From Pelargonium x hortorum (lineage: Eukaryota; Streptophyta; Magnoliopsida; Geraniales; Geraniaceae): 64,000 nt of DNA. Where the stretch lies: contig JAYMTJ010000057.1 of the NCBI GenBank assembly GCA_036897525.1, positions 1 through 64,000 on the forward strand, given 5' to 3'. The notes under the pieces are model-generated. The model worked only from the letters and a program-made list of their open reading frames with translations, ran no database searches and had not been told where the DNA came from. A program made the translations under genes and the position numbers. Shown here in pieces: positions 1 to 12,164 of the stretch; position 1 is the stretch's first letter; each line of letters opens with the position of its first letter.

Positions 1-3000
1 CTATCAAGACCTATGAAACTAAGGCATATGAAGAAGCATTAACAAGTCATGAAAGAGTCAGAAGAATAAGAAACCTCTTAAGAGCTTAATATTCCTAGGA
101 ATCCGTAAAAATTACCAGTCCTGTAAAAGCAGCACCCCTCTATTATAACTATATATAAAATAAAAGCCAGGCTCCCATAGTAAATCAAAATTCTTGTGCC
201 AGCTATTAGACATAACCGTATGCTTGAGCTTATAAACTGTGACTCTACTAAAAAAAAAAAGGATATGCACGCTTCCGGAACCTTCTAGCTTAGCTTTTCA
301 GATGATACTTATGGTTGGTTCTCCGAAATCCAAAACCAAAGTAAACCCACTTTAGCTACTTGATTCTCTGGGGGTATTTAAAGCAGAAACATAAAATAAA
401 GAAAAGAAAACTTCTTCGCTTATTAGAATCCTAATTAATTTAAACCCAGATTTATAACTGCGCCTTATTATCAAGATTTTAGCGCTCATAACTTCTCCAA
501 AAGATTTATAAAGAATGCGCTTCTTATTTTGTTTATCTACCCTCTGTTTAGTTTAAGAACTTGTAGTTAATATTTCCTTCCTTGATCAACGAAAAAATCT
601 ACCTCAAGAATTTTGTAAAAAGCTCAGAGAACGTTAAATCACAGGGAATGGCCGAGTTTTCCTTTTTTTGAATGTAATATTATGATATGCAACAAATAGA
701 CTTTACTTATTACAGCGTTGTACCGTAAACCCCTATCAGAGGAGAAAGAACAAGCAAGTTCCAACTAAAAAAAGAGCTACTAGATTGTGGAATACTTTTT
801 AGGTACAGGTTGCTCTTAGAAGTCCCCCGTAAATACGGATTAAAAAAACGTAATAATATTCCTTAAAAAATGAATTTATACCTTAGTTTCACAGCACAGG
901 ATGCTCCACAATTTCAATTTAAATGCAGCAAAACCTTAAGTTAAGCAACCCATATTCAAAATACACGTAAAAACAGATATACAAGAATACATAGCACAAC
1001 CCTGGACCACGTTATAGCCCAAGAAAAAAGGCATACGCGAGCTTTTTCGGGGATTATACCAGGGTTTGGGGACACTACAAAAAGACTGGGGCGTAAAAGG
1101 GAGCACTTTTTTAGTTCTAAAGAAAAGAAATTTGAGCTTATTAACTATAAGTTAGTTTCACCTAAAGAATTTAACAAGTTCCAAGATTATAGAATTAACT
1201 TTTTTTTTACTTATTCAATAGCTATAAAGAATTTGAGCTCTCTTTTTTTGAAGAGTTTTTTTATAACAGGACTGGTCAACCGAGCAGTAATAGGGAACTT
1301 TCCTCAATTTGATTTGGGTATCGTAACTAAAAGTTCTATTTCTTTTAATATGTTAGAACCTAGTATCTAAAAATTATGAAGTCTTCTGACTCATTCTCCG
1401 AAAACTACCTGAATTCCCTTAGTATAGTCAAACATAAGGCGAGGACTCAATCTCTAGTTAACCTTGGGGCCCTTACTTATCTGACATAGCTTAATAAGGA
1501 GTCTTTTTAAACCCCTAGTTAAGAATGGGACAGTCCGCTTTAAATAAAAAGGGGTTTTCTAGTATATAGTAGGGATAACCTAGGTAACTCCAATGAAGCA
1601 GAGCTTCAACTCTTAAACTGGATAATTATGACATCCAAAATTATATAAAAGCTTCGCCCAAGTCATACGGCTCCATAAGAAGATATAAATTCTCCGGTTC
1701 AATTTTAATACTAATAAAGATAAAATAAAAGATACCGTCCCTATTTAAGTTGAGTATTAAAAATTTTTTTTAGAATTCCAAAGAGAAAAGAAAACATTTC
1801 AAAAAGAATATCCTTTTTAAGTGTATAGAAGGTACAGAGCCCCCGTATAAAAACAAACAAGGTTATTTCTCTCCTACCCATTACAGAAGTGTATAACAAA
1901 AGATAATAAAGTTACAGTCTTAGAGTCACTACAAAAAATCATTCATTAGTTAGCGTTGAGAATCTAGTCTCTAAATATAAAGATTATCTGGAATGGAATA
2001 TTTTAAACAAGATGTTTATCTTCTTGCCTCTATAATCTGGAAAGTTCAAAAAAATGACAGGATCTGTTTGATGTGACTCAAAGTCTAACGAGTACTCCTA
2101 CTTCTGAAAGTCAGAAGGAAGATAGAAACCCAACCTGAAGATTATTTCGAAATTAACAATAAAGAATGAAATTATAAGCGAGTCCTTTTTACTACAATCT
2201 TAAGAACCCAAAAAGTAATAGTAATTATCCTCCTTATCTATATAAACTAGGTTAAGAATAAATACAAATTAAGGACATATGAATAAGGCATATAATTCTT
2301 TAAAAAGGCTGGGTTAGGAGTGATAGGCTTTAATTAACGAAAGGTTTCCCTTAAAGAGAACTGTAGAGGTTTACAAGAGATAAAGGAAAAACAAGTACAA
2401 AAGAAATTTATGGAATCTAATGACTAACTTGCTAGCATTTTGTATAAGTTAGTTCTTTATTTTTTTGTATTAAATTAGAAAATAGAATAGGCTAAATCCT
2501 TCTTTTGGAGTCCTTTCTTTTTAGTGACTCTCTTCAGAGGAAAGCATTGCAGCTATTAACTAAATTCTTACCTCCTGTTTATAGTCTGAAGAGTTCCTGA
2601 CGAAAGAAGTGAAAAGTCTGATATCCTATTTGATAGGGAAACTCTCATAGACAGAAATTGAAAAAGCAGTACTAGAGCTACCTGTTACTATATATAGGGA
2701 TTCCTTGGTATTTTAGATTTACAGTTTATGTGCTTTTCCAGGTATCTTGTTCTAAGGCCAAGCTATTTGAGGAGCTCCTCGGGTTTTTTCTTTACTTAAG
2801 TAAGACTACTCTAGCCTTTAGTCCGTCAATAATGAAGTAAAAGATTTGACTGGGTTTCTTTTCTTGTTAACTATTTGAAAATTGCCATAAGACTCTTCAT
2901 TTTCATTCTGTCTCGAAGAAGGAGTTTTTATTATATACCTAAATTGTTGCTTTATGTTTCTATATCTATAATTGAAGTTAGTCTTTTGAAATGTCTGTAT

Positions 3001-6000
3001 TTAAGGGTTTTTCCTTTTCATGTACCCTTGTGTATACTATATCAGCATTCGCTCAACGAAACGGATTGCCTAACTGAAAACACAGAATTTTCTCTTTACA
3101 ATCAATCCATATAGGGATGCCAAATTGGAATATTGCTTTATACTGGTTAAAACAAAATATATAGTATATAAAAGTTTCTAACTACTAAAATGAAAAAAAA
3201 AAGCTATAATATATAGTAAAGACTCCTACCGATATACCCTATCGTCAGAGTCAATATTATCCCGAGAAACGAACCCTTAATTTAGAATTTATTGAGAGAA
3301 GAACTCTTTCCGGGCAAGAAAAAATCTTGGGTTTATCTAGGTTAGTATTGACCTCTTTAATATAAAAAAGGGGGTAATCTTTAATAGACAAGTGTTCGTT
3401 TAAACCTAGACAGGGTTTAGAAGTGTTCGGGGGTTTAGTGTTTATGTCTGCTTGAAAAGGGAGTAATTTAGAGCTTTTCCGGATTTCTTTTAATTTAAGT
3501 AACCAATGGGTATCCTTCGATTTCTGGGGTTTCAGGTCTATAGCTAAAAAAAAGAGGGGTTTGCCTGTTTCCTTTTTTTGTTATAAAGAGAAGGCTAAAT
3601 CAAGTAAATGAAGTCAAGAATATGAAGTTGAAGCCGGCTTTTGCTGCTTGTAGTAGGTGTCATATAATGGTTCGTACTAGGAAAGCTTGTTCTGTGAAAC
3701 TTACCTTATTCTCGTTAAAGTGAAAGATGAAAGACCTCTCGTAACAGCAATCAAAAAATAATGACATTTACTGGATCTTAAAAAGCCTTACCTAGAGCCC
3801 TTGAACACTAAATAATAGCCAACCTTTAGCTACACTCATAAGAAATTCAAGACTTAAAAGAAAGGTATACCTAAGGCAAACTATTACTACCCTTTCTTGG
3901 AAATGCTTTTTTAACAGAATACCCAATAGAATCCGGCTAAGGCTAAACTAAACTTACTAGAATGTCATGTCCATTTATCTATATCCAGTACCTATAATTT
4001 AGAACTCATTTCATTAGATTTACTATATTTCACAATATAATTCTTCAAAACCTTGTTAAGAAAGAAATCCCGAAGCCTTAAATTGAAATACTGGACGGGG
4101 TTATCTCTAATTCCTTACTTATCTATAATACGGATAATCAAAACAAACAGGACATGAAGTAAACACTTACTTTGAGGAAAGACTGAGAAAGGAATACCAT
4201 ATATAAAGGCAAGCACTACCCTTTAACTTGGAAAGCTACACTACAGACTAGATAGAAAGCAACCGGTTAAATTAAAGAACTTTACCTTTACTAAATGAAC
4301 TTACTTGCTTTGCTAGACATAAGAGGAACACTCACAAAGTAGTAAAGAAGTCCTTGACTTGAGAGTTAGAATCTTTAGAGCGCTAAAATACCCTCTTGCT
4401 TGAGAGCTATACCTTGTAGACTTATAGCTAGCAGAACAGATAACTGTCTGTTGCCAGTCTTGTAACCAGGAATGTATTATTTAGCTTCAATATTTATTAT
4501 AACAAAATCTTTACTATCTAGAAAACCCGGAATTCATAATTTTGAGTCTCGTTCCGGCATGACAGCCTGCTTTCCAAAACCAAGAGCTACAATAAATAGA
4601 ATTCTTTCTTTCTTATTAGAAAATAGGACTGTACACAAATAAAACCCAGAATCAGAATCTGTTATCTATCCTAAACCTAAATTACCACCTTAAACAGAAG
4701 AATACCTAGAGAGTTACTTGTAAGGCTACAAGATCCTAAGGGTAAATACTAGGAATCTTAACTTAACTCCCTCAATTCAGTAAGGACAAATAGCAGCTTG
4801 CCAAAGTACACTAAGGAATCTAAGTGAAAAAAAAAAGACATACTCCAAAGAGATAGTACCTAAATTAGAAAGAAAATACCTAGTAATACTAATTTTAGAA
4901 GTCTTGACTTAACCTAAAAGCAGAATTAGGAATATTCTAAAACCTCTAAAGAAGCACTAAAGTACTTTTGTGAAACCTTTTAAAGTATACTTTATTTTTT
5001 TAATCAAATAGAGCTAAATTACAGATAAAGCAGATCGAAATCCCATTCTGGTTACCGCGTAATCTTAACCCTCCTAAACTTTAGAACTAGAAATCTTCTT
5101 GATAGCTGCTATGATATACCCACCCCTTACTTTACTTAATCCCCACCTTTTTTGAAGTTGACTTTGTAGGTGCAGTATCGAAACATTCAGAGATTGGATC
5201 CCTCTTTTTGAGATCTCACGGGTATGTAGCTAAGAAAGAATAAAGTCCTGCCTTTAGAAAATAGGGTTACCTCCTTATATATTTATATTTAATTTACCGA
5301 AAACTAAAAAATTACTGAATCAAATATATAATAGTCCAGTCCAAGATAAGGGTCTTGAGCGGGTAGCAATGTTAACAACCCTATATTTAGAATATATATA
5401 TCGACTTGCTTAAAATAAAAGTCCCTACGTATATCCCACATATAGCTTACATAAGCCTTCACCTTGCTCGGCATTTCCTCATCGAATTAGAATTGCTTAA
5501 ATTAAGTAACTGATTTACTCGCACCCTTTAATAATACAGGGAATTTCGGAGTGTTTATTAGCTAACTACTTTAATCAATTTTACGCCCGGCCGGAGTACT
5601 TTGGTTCCTTGCAAAGAATATAACTACCGCTTTGCCGCTGCTCTATAAGGAAATAAGGGTCCCCGTTCCAAGGCTTCTTATACAGTTGAGTAATTCCTAT
5701 ATCTTCGACTGGTGATTTTGAGTCCTTTATTTAGACAAAATTTGTATTAAACTAGGTAAAAAGTTTTGACATTAGGTCATCTAAGGAATTTTCCTATCCT
5801 ATTCAAAGTTTGTAAAGAGAATTAATTTCTTTAACTCGGTTAGAAGGGACTCGAATCACAGAGACACCTCTAAATAAAAAAAGGGTTTAGCCTTTATACT
5901 TTCGAAAAGTACCGCCTTACATAACGTACGTAATAAATTGTTTAATTCTATTTTATTCTATCTAAGTTTTCCTACAAATGGCGACAAAGTAAAAAGAAAT

Positions 6001-8330
6001 CCAATAGCCATCTAATAAAATCCAGTATTCCCTCTTTATCTATATCTAATTATATTAATAAAAGAACTCTTAAAAGACTAAAGCCCTTCTTCCGGATTGA
6101 CAAGTAACTCCTAATAAAGCCTCGAAATTCTCTGGTGCTTCCAAACCCCTTTTAGTTAATTAAACTGGAACTCTAGTGAGGTATATAATAGGGTACGAGC
6201 TGTGCCCAAGTATACTACTAAAAAAGTCTTCCAAGGAAAAAATGCTTAACTTTGTGGGTTTTCAAAATAATAGTGAAATTTCTAAAATAAAGAGAGACTA
6301 AGATTATTTTGTATGATCTAGAAAGACATTGTTCTACCAACAAGCAGAGTCAAAACGACTTCTTCTAAGCCTCTCTGTATTTACAAACGAATTCAATTCG
6401 ATAGGAGGCCTTTAATTTAATGTGTTAATGCGGAACCCTGGGGGCTTGGTAATATAAAAAATACCTGCTTGTTGCTGTGAACATTCTAAGGGACACCCAG
6501 GGTTTTTAGGGGGTTATATCAAGTTTTATTGGATGATAGTACTCTTAACTTTTAGCTTAAGCGCTAGCCTTAGATAGGGGAGGGATTCGTTATATATATA
6601 ATTAAAGCCCATGAGCTTTAGGGAATGTCTTAGGTTAAATCTGCATACCCGGAGTATTGTCACTAATATAAGATATAAATTAATAGATTTCCGGGTAAAG
6701 TATAAGATCCGCGGGGATCTTGTCAATCTATATTCTAGGTTCAAAAGTAGTAATTTACATTGGTATTTTATTGTACCCTTGAAAAAAACTGGGAGCGCGT
6801 AACTAGACCTATACTTATACTCTATAATATAGAAAACTTATAAAATGAAACTAAAGGGTTCGGTATCTCGTCAATAACTCTGGATTATAAACTCTCAAAA
6901 GGGCACTTCCTTATTACTAACCTCAAAGTCATTTGTTAAACTGGGGCACTTTGGGGTGTATAAGTCTACCTGTAGGACTATAAAAACATAGAGCTCAATT
7001 TTGTTAAAGTAAAATAATTGACTACGTCAAAGGATAAGGAAAGGAGTGATTTCTAACTCTGTTAACACCCTGCATTTCCTTCCGGTTGCTTTTCTAAAAT
7101 AATTAAAAAAAACTTCAGGATCTCTATATTCATTGTTTTCGATTTGAACCTTCGATATCCGTGTCAACTAGCGAGCGCTTTAGTTCCTTTTCTTCGGTAG
7201 AGCCTTAATACCTACAACAGCATAAAAAAAAGTCTTTTAAGAGAGATACTTAATTTCTACGTTTTCTATCTAAGCTAAGTGATTGATTTCGCCTTTTCAA
7301 AAGAACTTATTACATCTGGGGGGGTATATAGGGCTTCCTAGCAAGGCTGGTTTTTTTATATTAAAGGGTAGGCACTCCCTAAGAAAACTTTCTTAATTGA
7401 AAACCACTGCTAACATCCTTAACTTACAGGAAAAGCAGATTGAGTGAGGACTGATTAAGACTTTCCGCAAAGGAGAGCCCTTAAAATTAAAGTCGTTAAT
7501 AATTGCTCTAGCTATAAGCTTTTTTTTTTAACTTGAGTGCGAAATATAGTCAGATAAGAGAGGACTGGTAAATGCTTACCTTTGGCGATATAAACAGATT
7601 TAAACTATTAGTTATAAGATAATGGGTTTCCCTTGGAAAACTCGGTTATAATAGGTTAGTTACCCCTTTAGTAATGATGTACCTCAAAATAAAACTTAGC
7701 AAAAGAGATTAGAAAAACTGGGTTTAATCCCAAAACTCCTGTAGGAATTCCTGTAGCAAGAGCCCCCACCTTAATAATTATTACTTTATATATAATATTA
7801 GTACTCTTTCTTTAGGACTAACAACTTGGAATATAACAAAAAAGCAAAAAGGAAAGACTCTCCCAAGCTTGTCCCTAATAGACCTTAATTGATCTGGCAA
7901 AGCCCTCTTGTTTAAATTAAATAAGAATCCACCTGAAACTGGATTGTAATTGTAGTCGGGAAATTCTACTTCTTATTATAATTATAAAGCCCTAAAACGG
8001 AATTTCTTAAGACGTGTTCTTCCTTGTTCTTGTTAACCAAATATTCTCAGACCTCCTTTTGGTATTACTGAACTTCTACATTGGAAGAAGAAAAAAACGC
8101 TAAATACAAGGAATAGATAACTCCAGTTTATACACTGTTTTTATACTTTTCTGAGCTCTATTTAGATTGTAGATAAAAAAACTCAGACAGATCTAACTAA
8201 ATATCCTTTTTTATTAGATTATACTCTCTGTTTCCTAATTTTGAACCTCTTTATTATATTAGGGTTGCTAGGCCTAAACACATAAAGACGTGTTAACTCG
8301 GCCCCTTTTTTTGAAAGACACAGGGTAATA
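1..8330. other. AT-rich stretch with no recognisable gene
   Basis: Stops are dense in all six frames. The longest open frames are 79 codons (2875-3114, TTG start) and 72 codons (6526-6744, minus strand), both of chance length, and neither resembles a known protein. Visible small structure: an 11-A run at 250-260, a 7-G run at 7318-7324, a 6-bp inverted repeat CGAATT-C-AATTCG at 6388-6400, and one tRNA T-loop-like core on the minus strand at 7141-7149. That core has no convincing stem. The texture is A/T homopolymers broken by short G or C blocks. Confidence 0.6.
7141..7149 (-). other. Isolated tRNA T-loop / B-box-like core
   Basis: The minus strand reads GTTCAAATC, a match to the GTTCRARTC core of the tRNA T arm. 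The flanks (GAAG before, GAAAAC after) do not form a 5-bp T stem, and no anticodon arm is convincing upstream. It is listed because this core is over-represented in the window, not because a tRNA gene is supported here. Confidence 0.2.
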
Positions 8331-8960
8331 GTAGTACTAGAAGGGGCAGTAACCATAGCCATAGTAGGAGCCAGAGCCAGAGAAAGTGTATTCCATTCGA
8401 GTAGTTTGGTTAGTGAATTCAGAGAAAGAAAGGGAGGCTTCCTTCCTTCCTTAGTTTGAGAAGTTGTTGATGGTAGCGGCCCGGGTATTCCTAGTTGAAA
8501 GTGCTACAGCTTTGGCAGACTTTCCAGTGAGGGTCTTTAAGTAAAGTAGGTTTCAAAAGAGAGCTTTCTCGAAATCCCTCGAGATCTTGTAAGCATAAGT
8601 GTAAAAAAACCTTAACGCATGTACACCTCTTAATGAATGTTCGAAATCGTCCCCTAGAGACTCCTTGTAGAACTACCCCCCTTGTTTTCAATTTCAAGAA
8701 GGAGAAGTAGAGTTGACTTCTACGGCAGAGAAGCTTAGGAGGTAGGGTTATTAGATTCAGAGGATAAGATACCTTTTGTTAGTGTTCCGGTTAGGACTGT
8801 TTGGCTTTAGGGTTAGCAAGTGGAGGTTTCTAAAGTTTAAGGTTCTTAACATCCATGCTCTGTTGTTAGATAGAGAGTCTTCCTTAGGCAGAGTTGAAAG
8901 AGAGAGTGGCTCATTATGAGTTTCGACTGCAACTCCTAGCTTTCAAAGGTTTAGATTGAA
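8331..8960. other. Island of higher G+C texture with few homopolymers
   Basis: This stretch differs from its surroundings: few A/T runs and more mixed sequence, including a degenerate hexanucleotide array at 8353-8382. The longest frame (68 codons, 8491-8697, minus strand) has no family resemblance I can see. No gene is supported. Similar islands recur across the window. Confidence 0.45.
8353..8382. repeat. Degenerate hexanucleotide tandem array (CCANAG)5
   Basis: Five consecutive hexamers read CCATAG, CCATAG, TAGGAG, CCAGAG, CCAGAG. The reverse complements CTATGG and CTCTGG recur singly at 14540-14545, 14561-14566 and 14615-14620, in another G-rich island. This looks like a short, decayed simple repeat. 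No function is implied. Confidence 0.7.
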
Positions 8961-10962
8961 TCCTTTACTACAAAACAGGAACTCTTTTCAGGAATTCTTA
9001 GATTCTATTGCCCGCATTACAGATAGATCGGAATCAAGCTTAGAGACTTCCTTTTAATTAGACATAGTAAAGACGAAAATTGAAGTCTTAATTCTAGTAA
9101 TTCTAAAGTAAACACGAGATTCCTAAAGAGTGGTACAAGAATTCTAGAATCCATTTTATATTATAATAAGCCACTCCTGCAAATCCTGTTTAAGTTACTG
9201 AGTAGTTTACGAAATATATATAGGTATTAGGGTCTCGTATTTTTAGATAGAAAGGTATCCGATTAGTTGACCTGATAGAGATAAAGTAATTTCTTATCCT
9301 TTATAGAATAGAACGCAAAGTTCTTTACCTTTTTTTGACTAGGCTAGTTAGTTTGCATGCACTCCGTCCCTGTTTTACAATTAAGGGTTTTTTGCTGAAG
9401 AAGTATAGCCTTCTGGTGTGGTGCTTATAGATACAAGCTTGTTATGGAATAGTAAGATATAGGGAGATCTCTAACACTAACAATAATAATTGTTCTCGGT
9501 TAAATTATTATTTCTACTTACAGGGTTAGTCCTGTTATTGACACCTTTTTTCAGGGGATATTGGTGCTGCTAAATAATATATGAATACGTTCTACTTAAT
9601 AATTAGGATTCTAATATACCAGAATGCTTTGTAAACGGACCTAAATAAAAGCTTCTTCTTTACTTACCTTACTTGAATGAAGCCTGTTAAACTAAAAAAA
9701 AGCCAAAGCTCAGAATGCTTATAAAATTCCCCATAGGTTCTAATTCCACACGATTCTTCTCTATTTCTAGGGCAGCTTTGTAACTAACTCTACAATTTTG
9801 CGAGTTAATTTTAGAATTAGAAGGGGAAGGTTATCCTATACTGGGTATTTATGAAGTGCACTTAAACAATTCTAAAGAGTGCCCTTGATATTAAGAAATT
9901 TTCAGTCAACTATTGTGAAAGTCTATCTAAGGGGGATTTTATCTCTTTGCTTTCTACAACAATTAAACCTTTTGCTTTTGGTTGATAGGATATGACAGAA
10001 ATAACTTTATGCCGTCTTCCCTTGCTTTAAGAAATTGTATTAAGATGTTTCTATGCTGTAATGATTCCAGAAAAGAGCGCTAGCCAGGAAACTTCTGTCA
10101 AGTTCTGAGATTCTTTGAGTCAATTATTTTGTAATTCGCATCGTAAGAGAGGGTTCCCCTATCTAGGGTGGGTCCATTCCTAGGGAAGAAGCTAAAGTCA
10201 GACATCTATATTCTGCTATTAATATTCTCTCTTGAAAGAAAGAATTTATTGTATTCTTATGAGAAACCTTAAGATGCGAGACCTTTAAGAGCAATCTCGG
10301 TCAATAGTCTGGAGATCTATTGTAAGTGTACTGTCAGTGGGAAATAGGTACTGTCTGCACTATCAAGACTGGGGAGTTCCGTCTCTTTATAAGTAAAAAG
10401 AAGTATAAGTGTTCCCCTTTAGTGACCCTAAGCTTTCATTCACTAATAATATTTTTTTAATATTCCTTTGAATTTCTGTATAACTGGGTCATTTTGGAGA
10501 TCCCCGTGTCTAACTTTTAGTTCTTTTTTAACTTGGGTTTTTTTAATGGGAGTTTTGTTTTGTGGAGAGTTTTTCATTAGCCGGAATAGCGAGTATTTCA
10601 ACGCTTTATTATTAGGTGTCTTCTGCTTCTCGATTGCCTTCTCTATATTAAATTAAAAAAGTAACTTACACTCATAAAAGAGCCTCCCTAATATCAGGAT
10701 CCCTACACTAAAGGGAGTACTCTTATAATTACAGAAAACCGAAACGATGGCAGAGTAGGTAAACAAGAGCTAAGCGTTTCTTATACAAGGGATTTAAAGG
10801 CTAAACAAGCACGCTCAGTTTTAGAACTCTTTTACAGAGGAGTTCCCTTTGTATATACGTTTGCTAAGTAGAGTTTAATATGGGGTTTCCTTTATTAAGT
10901 AATTCTAAACAAAAGATGAGGAAAAGTTAGATCGTAAAAGGATTTTAATCCTAGAGAATTCT

Positions 10963-10986
10963 TATAGGGATAGGTATAGGGATAGG
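10963..10986. repeat. Perfect 12-bp tandem duplication
   Basis: The unit TATAGGGATAGG occurs twice without a gap and runs into a further GATA. Slippage-type duplication is the simplest explanation. A second, different tandem pair lies 30 bp downstream. Confidence 0.85.
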
Positions 10987-11016
10987 GATATCTCAATACA
11001 GAGGCAATCTTGAGTT

Positions 11017-11044
11017 ATAGCTTTTATATCATAGCTTTTATATC
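11017..11044. repeat. Perfect 14-bp tandem duplication
   Basis: The unit ATAGCTTTTATATC occurs twice head-to-tail with no mismatch. A chance 14-bp adjacent duplication is very unlikely, so a recent local duplication is inferred. It lies in non-coding sequence. Confidence 0.85.
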
Positions 11045-12090
11045 TAAGTTAGACCGAAAAATGTACGTATACTCTTCGGTACGAGGACTCTCCTTTGGTA
11101 GGTAGGGGCCCCCCTATAAAAAAAGAAAAGAAGTTTGTAGTACTACTCAATAAACAAGAAATTCCCAAGAAGGAGCCCCGGTGTCTTATGAGATGGCAAT
11201 GACTTTGAAACATTTCTAGTAATAAGTATCCAACCTTAAAGGTTAATTTTAAGTCATAATTTGTTTGTTGTCTAAAAAAAGAAGATCAAGGAAACAAAAC
11301 CTCTATTATTTATTTAAAACTTTCCTCACTTGTGAAAAGTGGGAATACCTAAGAAAGACCTGGATCTAATCCCTATAAAAATATATCTTACAGACACTAG
11401 AATGCTGTCAACGAACTTACTTGCAGTTGTTTCATTACTTAACTTTTCTACATATACAGGACACTACCCCCTTAAATGAAATTGTAAACCGACTCTTTGA
11501 AAGCATAACTTTTTACGAATAGGATAGAAAAGCCATACTAATTTCATGCAGCATCCGAACGAAAATCGGGTAAAAAACTTCTTAAAAGAGTCGCCGGAAC
11601 ACTAGATTAGACTCCCCTTTCATACTAGACACTATGACAAAGTGTCCCTTAGTTGAAAATTCTTAATGCAGGAGTCTCTTTTTGTAGAAAAAGCACTTAT
11701 ATTAGCCCCGACAAGAAGTCTTAGGTTACACAAAACCGGGCATTATGGGAGACTCTAGATAGATATATTGCAAAGGAAGCCCCCTTTCAACGAGGTGGTT
11801 ATACCCAGCTTCCTAAACTTTTGGTACAAATTCGATACATAGAAGAACACAGCTCTGTTTACTCTTTTAGATTAAAATCTCTGCCTAAATTTAGGCGTTA
11901 GGCCTGGGAGTTTGCTTGTTGAGGGCTTTATTCAAAACTTCTGAGATTCTTTAAGCAAACGAACAAATTAAAGATATCAATATCACCAAAGCCCCGTTGC
12001 TTTAGAGTACCTTGATATAGGTTCCAAAAATAATTAAATAAATAGATTTTCACTTTCGTTCTTACACGCATTTTTTAAGAAAATAAATTG

Positions 12091-12164
12091 CTCGTGATTT
12101 TCCGTTTGGTTAGAGCACGGGTCTTAGAAGCAAGCATTAGTAGGTTCAAGTCCACTTAGTTTGA
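12091..12164 (+). pseudogene. tRNA-like sequence with CTTAGAA anticodon-type loop
   Basis: Motifs appear at tRNA spacing. The D-loop-like GTTTGGTTA (12104-12112) is followed by GAGC (12113-12116). An anticodon-type loop CTTAGAA (12123-12129) has U33 and a central TAG, which would read the Leu codon CUA. The T loop is TTCAAGT (12145-12151). The T stem becomes a perfect 5 bp (AGT+GG with CCACT) if A12142 is left unpaired. Alternatively, it fits a GTAGG/CCTAC stem that has lost one T. The 5' half of the D stem does not pair, the anticodon stem has two adjacent G-A mismatches, and only about 4 of 7 acceptor positions pair. A decayed tRNA is more likely than a working one. Confidence 0.35.
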
